Assembly: GCA_016291895.1 (NCBI GenBank)
Contig: JAEEZO010000026.1
Location: 1 to 27,782, forward strand
Direction of reading: 5' to 3'
Source: Caryophanales bacterium
GTDB taxonomy: Bacteria; Bacillota_I; Bacilli_A; RF39; UBA660
Length of the DNA stretch: 27,782 nucleotides
Below the pieces are notes generated by a model. That model worked only from the letters and a program-made list of their open reading frames with translations, was not told the DNA's origin and did no database searches. Positions 1 to 7,143 of this stretch are shown here, one piece after another (position 1 is the stretch's first letter; each line of letters begins with the position of its first letter). Both the position numbers and the translations under genes were made by a program.

Positions 1-2
1 AT

Positions 3-266
3 AAAGAAAATATGATTACTTATTTTGATGATGGGGTAAAAACGATTATTGATTTAAAAAATGGTATTATTAATCGTGAAAATGATGAATATCAATATGT
101 AATTGATTTATCTAAATATCATATAAATATTCATTTAAATAAAGAAAATGTTGATTTAGAAATAAGAGTAAATATTCTTGAAAAGAAGTATAATTTAGAG
201 CATTTATATATCAAGTATTTGCTTGTTGATGAAAATATAACTAATGAGTTTGAAATTAAATTGTAG
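3..266 (+). CDS. C-terminal part of a DUF1934/YwiB-like protein (5' end outside the window)
   Basis: The frame is open to the window edge and stops at 264-266, so this is the 3' end of a longer gene. The 87 visible residues show alternating hydrophobic beta-strand patterns and end in ENITNEFEIKL. This resembles the end of the small beta-barrel DUF1934 family (B. subtilis YwiB), whose gene often sits beside argS and rpoE in Bacillota. The position directly before rpoE supports that reading. The resemblance is by pattern only, without an alignment. The ATG at 12 has no convincing ribosome-binding site and is probably internal. Function is unknown. Confidence 0.45.
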   Translation, partial: KENMITYFDDGVKTIIDLKNGIINRENDEYQYVIDLSKYHINIHLNKENVDLEIRVNILEKKYNLEHLYIKYLLVDENITNEFEIKL

Positions 267-283
267 AAATATATAATTATATA

Positions 284-312
284 TTGATTTTATATATAAA
301 AAATGATATAAG
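284..312 (+). promoter_or_regulatory. Promoter of the rpoE-prfA-prmC operon
   Basis: A -35-like TTGATT (284-289) and TATAAG (307-312) are separated by 17 nt, and TGA just before the -10 makes it an extended -10. Transcription would start near 319, about 24 nt before the rpoE start. GGAGG at 334-338 is the ribosome-binding site. No terminator with a G/C stem is visible between this promoter and the upstream gene. Confidence 0.5.
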
Positions 313-342
313 TTTGTTGTTTATAACGTAATTGGAGGAGTT

Positions 343-786
343 ATGAGAGGAATTAAAAAAGCAGATGTAGCTAACATGTCTTATAAGGATGTTGCGTATA
401 TAATTTTAGAAAAAAGAAAAAGAGGATTAAATACTTTAGATTTATTTAATGCTATTGGTGAATTACTAAATTTACCAAAAAGCGTAATAGACCAAAAAAT
501 TGGTGATTTTTATACTTCTTTAATGACGGATAAAAGATTCGCAATGCTTGACGGTTTATGGGATTTAAGAGAGCATCATACATCAGATAAAGTTATTCAT
601 AAAATTAATGATGATGACGAAGAAGTTACAGAAATAGATGAAGAAACTAATGACTATGATGATGAAGAAGAAGAGGAAGACTCTTTTGATGCAGAAAATA
701 CTGATGATGATTACGAATCAGATGATGATGATTTAGCAGACTTAGTTGTAATAGATGAAGACGAAATGGAAGAAGATATTAATTAA
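343..786 (+). CDS. rpoE: RNA polymerase delta subunit
   Basis: A 147-residue protein with the two-part layout of the Bacillota delta subunit. Residues about 1-80 form the HARE-HTH-type globular domain (YKDVAYIILEKRKRGLNTLDLFNAIGELL), and residues about 85-147 are almost entirely Asp/Glu. Delta binds core RNA polymerase, displaces nucleic acid through its acidic tail, and increases recycling and promoter selectivity. GGAGG lies 4 nt before the ATG. It is the first gene of a run with prfA (11-nt gap) and prmC (4-nt overlap). In many Bacilli pyrG follows rpoE, but here prfA takes that place. Confidence 0.93.
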   Translation: MRGIKKADVANMSYKDVAYIILEKRKRGLNTLDLFNAIGELLNLPKSVIDQKIGDFYTSLMTDKRFAMLDGLWDLREHHTSDKVIHKINDDDEEVTEIDEETNDYDDEEEEEDSFDAENTDDDYESDDDDLADLVVIDEDEMEEDIN

Positions 787-797
787 TTGGTGATAGT

Positions 798-1856
798 ATG
801 ATAGAAAGATTAGAAATAATAGAACAAAGATATAATGATATTAATAAACTTCTATTAGATCCAAATGTAGTATCAGACATTAATAAATATCGTGAGTTAT
901 CTAAGGAATTATCTTCAATAGAAGAAACCGTTAATTGTTATCATGATTATAAAAAAACATTAAATGACTTAGAAGAAGCTCATGAAATGACAAAAGATCC
1001 TGAACTTGCTGATTTTGCAAGAGAAGAAATTGAAAATCTTCAAAATCAAAAAAATGAACTTGAAGGAAAACTAGAAATATTATTAATTCCAAAAGATGAA
1101 AATGATGGAAAGAATATTATTGTTGAAATAAGAGGAGCTGCTGGTGGAGATGAAGCTAATATCTTTGCTGGTGACCTTTATAGAATGTATTCAAGATATG
1201 CTGAAAAACAAGGATGGAAAACCCAAATATTGGATGCTTCTGAAGGAACAGCAGGTGGTTTTGCGCAAGTAGAGTTTTCAATTAAAGGTGATAACGTTTA
1301 TGGAAAGCTTAAATATGAGTCAGGAGCACATAGAGTTCAAAGAATACCAGTAACAGAATCTAATGGAAGAATTCAAACATCAACGGCAACTGTAGTAGTT
1401 ATGCCAGAAGCTGAAGAATTTGATTATGAACTTAATATGGATGAAATAAGAATAGATATAACTCGTGCCTCAGGTAAAGGAGGACAAGGTGTTAATACAA
1501 CAGATTCTGCAGTACGTGTTACCCATTTACCTACAGGAATTATTGTTTATTCCCAAACTGAAAGAAGTCAAATTCAAAATAAAGAAACGGCCCTTAAGAT
1601 TCTTAAAACACGTTTATATGATTTGAAGTTACGTGAAAAAGAAGAAAAAGAAGGTGCTGAAAGAAGAAGTAAGATTGGTACTGGAGATCGTTCTGAAAAA
1701 ATAAGAACGTATAATTATCCACAAAATAGAGTAACTGATCATCGTATTGGATATTCAACAATGCATCTTGATCGTATAATGGAAGGCGAACTTGATGAAG
1801 TTATTGATGCTTTGATTGCTGAAGATCAAAGAAGAAAGTTAAATGGCGAAGAATGA
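798..1856 (+). CDS. prfA: Peptide chain release factor 1
   Basis: This 352-residue protein releases finished peptides at UAA and UAG. The GGQ tripeptide that enters the peptidyl-transferase centre is at residues 228-230 (SGKGGQGVNT). The codon-reading tripeptide is P184-V185-T186, the P-x-T form of RF1 rather than the SPF of RF2. Length is typical of the family. GGTGAT serves as ribosome-binding site. The stop codon is TGA within ATGA, so the last 4 bases overlap the start of prmC, the methylase that modifies the GGQ glutamine of this protein. Ending RF1 with a UGA means RF2 is needed to finish it. Confidence 0.97.
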   Translation: MIERLEIIEQRYNDINKLLLDPNVVSDINKYRELSKELSSIEETVNCYHDYKKTLNDLEEAHEMTKDPELADFAREEIENLQNQKNELEGKLEILLIPKDENDGKNIIVEIRGAAGGDEANIFAGDLYRMYSRYAEKQGWKTQILDASEGTAGGFAQVEFSIKGDNVYGKLKYESGAHRVQRIPVTESNGRIQTSTATVVVMPEAEEFDYELNMDEIRIDITRASGKGGQGVNTTDSAVRVTHLPTGIIVYSQTERSQIQNKETALKILKTRLYDLKLREKEEKEGAERRSKIGTGDRSEKIRTYNYPQNRVTDHRIGYSTMHLDRIMEGELDEVIDALIAEDQRRKLNGEE

Positions 1857-2674
1857 CAGTAGATGAATTGTTGCTAGATGCATATAAATTTATCCATAAA
1901 GAAGAAGCAAGATTACTATTAAGTATCTTGCTTAATTACAATGTGCTGGAGTTAAATCTTCATCTAAAAGATAAAGTAGATGATAAGATTGTTGAAAAGT
2001 TTAAACATGCCGTTATTTTATTAAAACAAGGTGAGCCACTTCAATATGTTTTATCTAACGCACCTTTTTATGGATATGATTATTATGTTAATAAGAATGT
2101 ATTAATACCAAGATTTGATACGGAAGTATTAGTTGATAAAGCTAATGAATTAATAAAAGCAAACTTTGATAATAATGAAGTTAAATTACTAGATTTATGC
2201 ACAGGTAGTGGATGTATTGGAATAACATTAAAACTATTAAATGATAGTTTAGATGTAACATTATCAGATATTAGTAAAGAGGCTTTAGAAGTAGCTGAGA
2301 TTAATAAAAATAAGTATAAACTTGATATTAAGTTAATTGAAAGTGATTTGTTTAATAACATTACTGATAAGTATGATGTAATTACATGTAATCCGCCATA
2401 TATTGGTTATGAAGAAGAAATCATGGATTTGGTAAAAAATAACGAACCTCATCTTGCCTTATATGCTAAAGATGATGGTTTATACTTCTACAAGTTAATA
2501 TTTGAAGAAATTAAAAGTCATTTAAATGATAAATACTTACTTTTATTTGAACTTAATAGTGAAAAGAGTAAAGAGATATATTCTTTGGCAAAAGAGTCAT
2601 TTGACAGTAGTGAAATATCGATTATAAAGGACTTAGGCAATAGAGATAGAGTGTTAATTGTTAATCATAATTAA
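1853..2674 (+). CDS. prmC: Release factor glutamine N5-methyltransferase
   Basis: PrmC uses S-adenosylmethionine to methylate the Gln of the GGQ loop of RF1 and RF2. The 273-residue protein has an N-terminal helical part, the SAM-binding motif LLDLCTGSGCIGI near residues 112-124, and the signature NPPY at 180-183 that holds the target glutamine. It overlaps prfA by ATGA, a common arrangement indicating coupled translation. The gene's stop codon lies inside the right arm of a strong terminator hairpin, so the operon ends here. Confidence 0.96.
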   Translation: MTVDELLLDAYKFIHKEEARLLLSILLNYNVLELNLHLKDKVDDKIVEKFKHAVILLKQGEPLQYVLSNAPFYGYDYYVNKNVLIPRFDTEVLVDKANELIKANFDNNEVKLLDLCTGSGCIGITLKLLNDSLDVTLSDISKEALEVAEINKNKYKLDIKLIESDLFNNITDKYDVITCNPPYIGYEEEIMDLVKNNEPHLALYAKDDGLYFYKLIFEEIKSHLNDKYLLLFELNSEKSKEIYSLAKESFDSSEISIIKDLGNRDRVLIVNHN

Positions 2675-2686
2675 CACTCTTTAATA
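2649..2686 (+). terminator. Intrinsic terminator of rpoE-prfA-prmC
   Basis: Perfect 11-bp stem GAGTGTTAATT (2649-2659) / AATTAACACTC (2669-2679) with a 9-nt loop, followed by a short T-rich run. The last codons and TAA of prmC (2672-2674) are part of the stem. Confidence 0.75.
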
Positions 2687-2706
2687 TTGTCTATAACCCC
2701 AATTAT

Positions 2707-2736
2707 ATTGACAATATTTGTCAATTATGGTATGAT
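2707..2736 (+). promoter_or_regulatory. Strong sigma-A promoter with a palindrome over its -35
   Basis: Consensus TTGACA (2708-2713) and TATGAT (2731-2736) with a 17-nt spacer; start predicted near 2743. The -35 lies in a perfect 19-bp palindrome, ATTGACAA (2707-2714), TAT, TTGTCAAT (2718-2725). It could be a repressor operator or simply the product of A/T-rich sequence. Confidence 0.7.
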
Positions 2737-2758
2737 AACGGCGTAAATGGAGGGATTT

Positions 2759-3913
2759 ATGGCTACGTTTGATAATATAACGTTAGAAATAATAGAAGAT
2801 TCTGCTGATAAAACTGGTTTTCCAGCTAAAGCTAGAATTCAATATAACGGATTTGATAAAGAAGTTAAACAATCAGATATTGAGATGATTTTAAGTTTAT
2901 TCTTAACCCAAGAAAAAAGTTCTTTAACTCCAATTGAGTTTATTAATAAAGTAAGAGGGTCAAAGAAAGACGATAAAAAAGAAGAAAAGAAAGAACCAGA
3001 TCCAGACAAGAAACCTAAACCAGAACCAGATCCTGGAAAAGATTCTCCTGAACCTGGAAAAGATTCTGAAGAAGAAAAAGATAAGAAGAAAAGACGTAAA
3101 AAGAAAGACGATAAAGATAAAGATGATAAAAAAGAAGGTAAAGGTCGTATTGTTGTAAAAACAGTTGCTACCCTTGGTGCCCTTGCTATTATTGCAGTAG
3201 GTGGATGGCATGTATATAAACATATAATTCCAAAAAGTACACTAGATAATAATGATGGACCAGATCTTACCCCAACACCAAGAATAGAACAACAAGTAAC
3301 GGAAGAACCAAAAGAACCAATTATTGATGCTGAAATTCCAGGTGATGAGTTATTACCTTATGTAAATAGAGGTAGTTCTGACTGGATTGCTATGAGTGAT
3401 GATGAGTATTTAAATGCTTTAAATGCTCAAACAATTGCTTGCCAAATGAATATGCCTGAAATTAGTATTTTCCTTGAAAATGGAGTACTTGAAGGTGAAA
3501 AACATGTTTCTCATATCGAAAACTCATTTAGAAAGCAATCTCCTGATTTCTGTATCGTTGAATACTTTAATCAATGTCGTAATGATGTTGTTAATGCTGC
3601 TTATGATACTAAAAATAGAGATAATGTTAAAATAATGCAAGATATTCATATGAGAGAATTATATTTATTCATTACAAATCAAACAGGTGTAACATTAAAT
3701 ACTAGTGAAGGACAAAAAACATTCTATTGGAATACAATATCTGATGAAGCTCGTAATGCTATATTAGATGTGTTCTTTGGATTAACAATTTCACTTGATC
3801 ATAGTTATGTTCTATCAATTGATGGAGCTACATTTACACCAGAGCAATTAGGTCAATTATACGAAGCAGAACTAGCAAGATTAACATTAATCAATCCAAC
3901 ATTTAGAAAATAA
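2759..3913 (+). CDS. Single-pass membrane protein with charged K/D/E/P linker, unknown function
   Basis: A 384-residue protein of no recognised family. Residues 1-65 form a small folded, probably cytosolic part. Residues about 66-128 are a low-complexity linker of Lys, Asp, Glu and Pro with repeated PDP/PEP/PGKDS units, ending in a very basic stretch. A single hydrophobic segment follows (about 131-155, TVATLGALAIIAVGG). The 230-residue remainder is mixed alpha/beta-like, carries three Cys and is probably outside the cell. The start at 2759 is preferred because GGAGGG lies 5-10 nt before it; an in-frame ATG at 2747 is only about 4 nt from the predicted transcription start and has no ribosome-binding site. 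It stands alone between two terminators. Confidence 0.8.
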   Translation: MATFDNITLEIIEDSADKTGFPAKARIQYNGFDKEVKQSDIEMILSLFLTQEKSSLTPIEFINKVRGSKKDDKKEEKKEPDPDKKPKPEPDPGKDSPEPGKDSEEEKDKKKRRKKKDDKDKDDKKEGKGRIVVKTVATLGALAIIAVGGWHVYKHIIPKSTLDNNDGPDLTPTPRIEQQVTEEPKEPIIDAEIPGDELLPYVNRGSSDWIAMSDDEYLNALNAQTIACQMNMPEISIFLENGVLEGEKHVSHIENSFRKQSPDFCIVEYFNQCRNDVVNAAYDTKNRDNVKIMQDIHMRELYLFITNQTGVTLNTSEGQKTFYWNTISDEARNAILDVFFGLTISLDHSYVLSIDGATFTPEQLGQLYEAELARLTLINPTFRK

Positions 3914-3917
3914 AAAG

Positions 3918-3945
3918 AGGATGCTAATGCATCCTTTTTATTTTT
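3918..3945 (+). terminator. Intrinsic terminator of the membrane-protein gene
   Basis: AGGATGC (3918-3924), TAAT loop, GCATCCT (3929-3935), then TTTTTATTTTT. The T-tract runs into the -35 of the next promoter. Confidence 0.85.
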
Positions 3946-3972
3946 GACTTTATAGATTATTTATTATATACT
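3944..3972 (+). promoter_or_regulatory. Promoter of fba-murA
   Basis: TTGACT (3944-3949) and TATACT (3967-3972) with a 17-nt spacer. The predicted start near 3979 gives a leader of about 9 nt. Confidence 0.6.
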
Positions 3973-3987
3973 TTCTTTGGTGATATT

Positions 3988-4821
3988 ATGTTAGTTAATT
4001 CTTATGAAATGCTTATGAAAGCTAAGAAAAATAACAGTGTTGTTTTTCATTTCAATATAAATAATCTAGAGTGGACAAAGATCATTTTAGAGAAATGTAA
4101 TGATGATAATTTAGATGTTATTTTAGGAGTCTCAGAAGGGGCTATAAAATATATGGGAGGATACAATGTTGTATCATCCCTAGTTAAATCTTTAATAAAT
4201 GATTTAGATATTAAAAATAATGTATGCTTACATTTAGATCATGGTAGTAGTTTTGACAGTTGTAAAAAAGCGATTGATGCTGGTTTTACCTCAGTTATGA
4301 TTGATGCTTCTAAATATGAATATTCGGAAAATGTTAGAATAACTCGTGATGTCGTTAATTATGCTCATGCAAGAGGTGTTACTGTTGAAGCAGAAATCGG
4401 TCATGTAGGCGGTATTGAAGATAACGTATGTAGTAATATTCTTTTAACAAATAAAGAAGATTGCTTACGTTTTGTTAATGATACTGGTATTGATTCCTTA
4501 GCGCCTGCTATTGGAACAGTTCATGGTATTTATAAAGGTGAATTAAATATTGATTATAATTTAATAAAAGAACTTCATGATAGTTTATCTATTCCCCTTG
4601 TTATGCATGGTGGTAGTGGCTTATCTCTTGAAGTATTAAAGAAATGTGTAGAATGTGGTATTAACAAGATAAATGTTAACTCGGATCTACAAAAAGTATG
4701 GCATGACGCTGTTTTAGAGTTTATTAATTCTAGTAGTGAATATGATCCAAGAAAAGTAATAATGTCTGGACGCGACGCCATAATTAAAGAAATAGATAAT
4801 AAATTAAGTATATTAAAATAG
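3988..4821 (+). CDS. fba: Class II fructose-1,6-bisphosphate aldolase
   Basis: This zinc enzyme interconverts fructose-1,6-bisphosphate with dihydroxyacetone phosphate and glyceraldehyde-3-phosphate in glycolysis. The 277-residue protein has H82-L-D84-H85-G (catalytic Asp and a zinc His), VEAEIGHVGG at 133-142, H179 in GTVHGIYKG and H207 in VMHGGSG (further zinc ligands), with the GGSG phosphate loop. Close relatives act on tagatose-bisphosphate, which sequence alone does not exclude, but pairing with murA (10-nt gap) matches the fbaA/murZ neighbourhood of Bacillus. GGTGAT at 3979-3984 supports the start. Confidence 0.93.
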   Translation: MLVNSYEMLMKAKKNNSVVFHFNINNLEWTKIILEKCNDDNLDVILGVSEGAIKYMGGYNVVSSLVKSLINDLDIKNNVCLHLDHGSSFDSCKKAIDAGFTSVMIDASKYEYSENVRITRDVVNYAHARGVTVEAEIGHVGGIEDNVCSNILLTNKEDCLRFVNDTGIDSLAPAIGTVHGIYKGELNIDYNLIKELHDSLSIPLVMHGGSGLSLEVLKKCVECGINKINVNSDLQKVWHDAVLEFINSSSEYDPRKVIMSGRDAIIKEIDNKLSILK

Positions 4822-4831
4822 AGAGGTATAT

Positions 4832-6085
4832 ATGAAAATTCTTGAAGTAGAAGGAAAACTTCCTCTTACGGGATCAATTAATATAGGTGGTGCTAAAAAT
4901 AGTGCTGTAGCACTTATTCCTGCCTGTATCTTATCTAATAATTTAACAACATTAACAAATGTACCTGATATTACAGATATTAATGTATTAGAAGAAATAT
5001 TAAACTATTTAAATGTTAAAACAAATAGAGCTAGTCAAAGTATCGTAATCGATCCATCTAATATGACAAACTCCTTAATACCAGATGATTTATCTAGTAA
5101 ATTAAGAGCTTCATATTATTTTATGGCAAGTTTGCTAGCAAAATATAAGAAAGTAGAAATGTATTTCCCAGGTGGATGCCAAATAGGAAGTCGTCCTATT
5201 GATCAAACTTTAAAAGTGTTTAAAGCTTTGGGAGCTAAAGTTAAAGAAAAAGATAGTTTATTTAGAATTTCTGCTAAAAAACTTGTAGGAGCTACCGTTA
5301 CTCTTGATATGCCAAGTGTAGGAGCAACAGTTAATGGTATTATTGTATCTACTTTATGTGAAGGAGAAACCATAATTAATAATGCGGCTCGTGAGCCAGA
5401 AATATGTGATCTTGCGGATATGCTAAATAAAATGGGAGCTAAGATAACAGGAGCTGGTACTAGTACTATTAAAATAGTAGGTGTTAAAGAATTAGATGGA
5501 TGTTTCCATAATGTTGTACCTGATAGAATAGAAGCAGGTACATATGTTATTTTAGGTTGTTTAATGGGAGAATATCTTCATATTAATAATATTGTCCCTG
5601 ATCATTTAAAAGCTTTAACCGATAAACTTATGGAAATGGGAGCAGATATTGTTATTAATGATGATAATATCATCGCTAATAAAAGTGATAATTTAACTGG
5701 AGTTTCTATTGAAACAAAGGGTTATCCTGGCTTTGCAACAGATCTTCAGCAACCATTTGTTACTTTATTAACGCAAGCAAGTGGTGTTAGTGAAGTTGAT
5801 GAAAATATTTATGAAAACCGTTATATGAACACTATTTATTTAAATAAAATGGGTGCTAATATTAATGTTTCAGGTCGTCATGCTACAATTAATGGTAAAA
5901 CGAAGTTAGTTGGTACTGAAGTTGAAGCAACGGATTTAAGAGCAGGAGCATCTTTATTACTTGCAGCTTTAACTGCTAAAGGTAAGACAAAGATTCTTCA
6001 TGCTGACTATATTTTACGTGGATATGAAGATTTAATTGAAAAATTAACGAATATTGGCGCAAAAATAAAGATATCTGAAGAATAA
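4832..6085 (+). CDS. murA: UDP-N-acetylglucosamine 1-carboxyvinyltransferase
   Basis: MurA transfers enolpyruvate from PEP to UDP-GlcNAc, the first committed step of peptidoglycan synthesis in the cytoplasm. The 417-residue protein keeps the family hallmarks: N-terminal INIGGAKNSAV, and the PEP-binding loop PGGCQIGSRPIDQ with Cys116, the residue attacked by fosfomycin in the family. D-rich RAGASLLLAAL near the C-terminus is also typical. GAGAGG at 4821-4826 precedes the ATG, and the gene follows fba by 10 nt, so the two are co-transcribed. Bacillota often have two murA paralogues; a second could lie outside the window. Confidence 0.96.
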   Translation: MKILEVEGKLPLTGSINIGGAKNSAVALIPACILSNNLTTLTNVPDITDINVLEEILNYLNVKTNRASQSIVIDPSNMTNSLIPDDLSSKLRASYYFMASLLAKYKKVEMYFPGGCQIGSRPIDQTLKVFKALGAKVKEKDSLFRISAKKLVGATVTLDMPSVGATVNGIIVSTLCEGETIINNAAREPEICDLADMLNKMGAKITGAGTSTIKIVGVKELDGCFHNVVPDRIEAGTYVILGCLMGEYLHINNIVPDHLKALTDKLMEMGADIVINDDNIIANKSDNLTGVSIETKGYPGFATDLQQPFVTLLTQASGVSEVDENIYENRYMNTIYLNKMGANINVSGRHATINGKTKLVGTEVEATDLRAGASLLLAALTAKGKTKILHADYILRGYEDLIEKLTNIGAKIKISEE

Positions 6086-6089
6086 ATAC

Positions 6090-6118
6090 TTGATTTTATT
6101 ATTTTAACTTGTTATAAT
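6090..6118 (+). promoter_or_regulatory. Promoter of rpmE
   Basis: TTGATT (6090-6095) and perfect TATAAT (6113-6118), 17-nt spacer. The start near 6125 gives a leader of about 45 nt, longer than most in this window. The leader holds a short weak hairpin, GGTAAT (6124-6129) / ATTACT (6134-6139). Confidence 0.65.
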
Positions 6119-6170
6119 AACTTGGTAATTTGTATTACTATGATTAAATTCATGGCGAAAGGAGTATATT

Positions 6171-6386
6171 ATGGCAAAGAAAGAATCTAATGAAAAAAGA
6201 GTAGAATATCAAGATTGTGTAGTTACTTGTGCTTGTGGAAACACTTTCAATACAAAATCAGTTAAAAAGGAAATTAATGTTGAAGTTTGTTCAGCTTGTC
6301 ATCCTTTTTATACAGGTAAACAATCAAGAGGTTCTAAAACTGGACGTGTTGATAAATTCAACAAAAAATATGGTTTTGAAAATTAG
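6171..6386 (+). CDS. rpmE: Ribosomal protein L31 (zinc-binding form)
   Basis: A 71-residue large-subunit protein that bridges the subunits at the central protuberance. It is the cysteine-containing C+ form: C20-A-C22 and C40-S-A-C43 supply the zinc ligands, with an additional Cys16, followed by the conserved HPFYTGKQ. In other Bacillota the zinc-free paralogue replaces this form under zinc shortage; none is present here. AAAGGAG 7 nt before the ATG supports the start. The gene has its own promoter and terminator. Confidence 0.96.
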   Translation: MAKKESNEKRVEYQDCVVTCACGNTFNTKSVKKEINVEVCSACHPFYTGKQSRGSKTGRVDKFNKKYGFEN

Positions 6387-6410
6387 TTAACTTTAGTTAA
6401 CTTTTTTTTT
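6385..6410 (+). terminator. Intrinsic terminator of rpmE
   Basis: AGTTAAC (6385-6391), TTTA loop, GTTAACT (6396-6402), then an uninterrupted T-tract to 6410. The TAG stop of rpmE (6384-6386) runs into the left arm. Confidence 0.8.
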
Positions 6411-6416
6411 GTCTTT

Positions 6417-6425
6417 TGATATAAT
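6417..6425 (+). promoter_or_regulatory. Extended -10 promoter of rpiB
   Basis: TGATATAAT follows the rpmE terminator by 6 nt. The only -35 candidate at 17-nt spacing is TTAACT (6397-6402), inside the terminator stem. A start near 6432 leaves about 10 nt before the rpiB ATG. Confidence 0.5.
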
Positions 6426-6441
6426 TATTTTGGTGATAATA

Positions 6442-6885
6442 ATGAAATTAGGTTTTGCTTCTGATCATCGTGGTTTTGCATTAAAGAACAAGTTAATGGA
6501 GTTCTTAAAAAATGATTATGAAATAATTGATTGTGGTACTTATAGTGAAGAATCATGTGATTATCCTGATTATGCTAAAGTCTTAGGTGAAAAGATTGTT
6601 AACAAAGAAGTCGATTATGGTATTGCGATATGTGGCAGTGGTATTGGTATAAGTATTGCATGCAATAAAATTAAAGGCGTTTATTGTGCTAAAGTAAATA
6701 ATCCTCTTGAAGCAGAGTATACAAGACTTGATAATAATACTAATTGTGTTGCCTTTACAGCAGAAACAGATTTTGAAGAAGCTAAAAAGATAGTATTAAC
6801 GTTTATAACAACAGAGTTTTCTAATGAAGAAAGACATATTAGAAGAATTAATAAAGTTAAGGAAATAGAAGAAAATAATGGTTAA
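6442..6885 (+). CDS. rpiB: Ribose-5-phosphate isomerase B
   Basis: RpiB interconverts ribose-5-phosphate and ribulose-5-phosphate in the pentose phosphate pathway. The 147-residue protein has the N-terminal phosphate-binding SDHRG (7-11) and the active-site loop ICGSGIGIS with Cys64, followed by CNKIKGVYCA. The family also contains galactose-6-phosphate isomerase subunits (LacA/LacB), but a single gene without a partner favours RpiB. The ATG at 6442 has GGTGAT 4 nt upstream; an in-frame ATG at 6409 lies in the upstream terminator's T-tract and before the predicted transcription start. It overlaps the next gene by 8 nt. Confidence 0.93.
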   Translation: MKLGFASDHRGFALKNKLMEFLKNDYEIIDCGTYSEESCDYPDYAKVLGEKIVNKEVDYGIAICGSGIGISIACNKIKGVYCAKVNNPLEAEYTRLDNNTNCVAFTAETDFEEAKKIVLTFITTEFSNEERHIRRINKVKEIEENNG

Positions 6886-7066
6886 ATTTAGTTTATATAT
6901 ATTTAGTTTAATTGTTGTTATGTATGCAATTGATGGTGTTAATATCAATGCTATCTTTAAGAAAAATCAAGTTATGAAAGCAAGATTATTCTATTTTATT
7001 ATTATTTTATGTATGACATATTTATTAGCTAATTTTATGTATGATTTCACAACTGTTTTTAAATAA
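6878..7066 (+). CDS. Small membrane protein, DUF1146 (YwzB) family
   Basis: A 62-residue protein with two hydrophobic helices (about 3-20 and 38-56) separated by a short basic loop. The pattern IFKKNQVMKARLFYFIIILCMTYLLANFMYD matches DUF1146 of Bacilli (B. subtilis YwzB: LKPNxVxQARLL then a second helix ending NFFLDY). YwzB lies near wall and ATP-synthase genes in Bacillus and its function is unknown. The start codon lies inside the end of rpiB (8-nt overlap) without a strong ribosome-binding site, suggesting translation coupled to rpiB. Confidence 0.75.
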   Translation: MVKFSLYIFSLIVVMYAIDGVNINAIFKKNQVMKARLFYFIIILCMTYLLANFMYDFTTVFK

Positions 7067-7088
7067 GAAGCTTTAAAGCTTCTTTTTG
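7065..7088 (+). terminator. Intrinsic terminator of rpiB-DUF1146
   Basis: AAGAAGC (7065-7071), TTTAAA, GCTTCTT (7078-7084), then T's to 7087. The last two bases of the TAA stop (7064-7066) are in the stem. Confidence 0.8.
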
Positions 7089-7097
7089 TCTAATTTA

Positions 7098-7126
7098 ATG
7101 ACATTTTATTTATTATTTGTTATAAT
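7098..7126 (+). promoter_or_regulatory. Promoter of tagO/wecA-type gene
   Basis: ATGACA (7098-7103), 17-nt spacer, perfect TATAAT (7121-7126) with TGT before it (extended -10). The start near 7133 gives a leader of about 11 nt. Confidence 0.65.
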
Positions 7127-7143
7127 TTTAGAGGTGAGGTTTT

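Noticed and set aside
2083..2361. Minus-strand open frame inside prmC
   Set aside because: Antisense shadow of a conserved gene with all PrmC motifs.
2954..3150. Lys/Asp/Glu/Pro-rich stretch as a tandem DNA repeat
   Set aside because: The units are irregular at both DNA and protein level; it is low-complexity linker, not an ordered repeat.
2960..3223. Minus-strand Phe-rich open frame opposite the charged linker
   Set aside because: Reverse complement of Lys/Glu/Asp codons produces poly-Phe/Ile; no ribosome-binding site or motif.
6409..6441. Upstream in-frame ATG for rpiB
   Set aside because: Lies in the rpmE terminator's T-tract and before the predicted transcription start; the ATG at 6442 has a ribosome-binding site and matches the family N-terminus.
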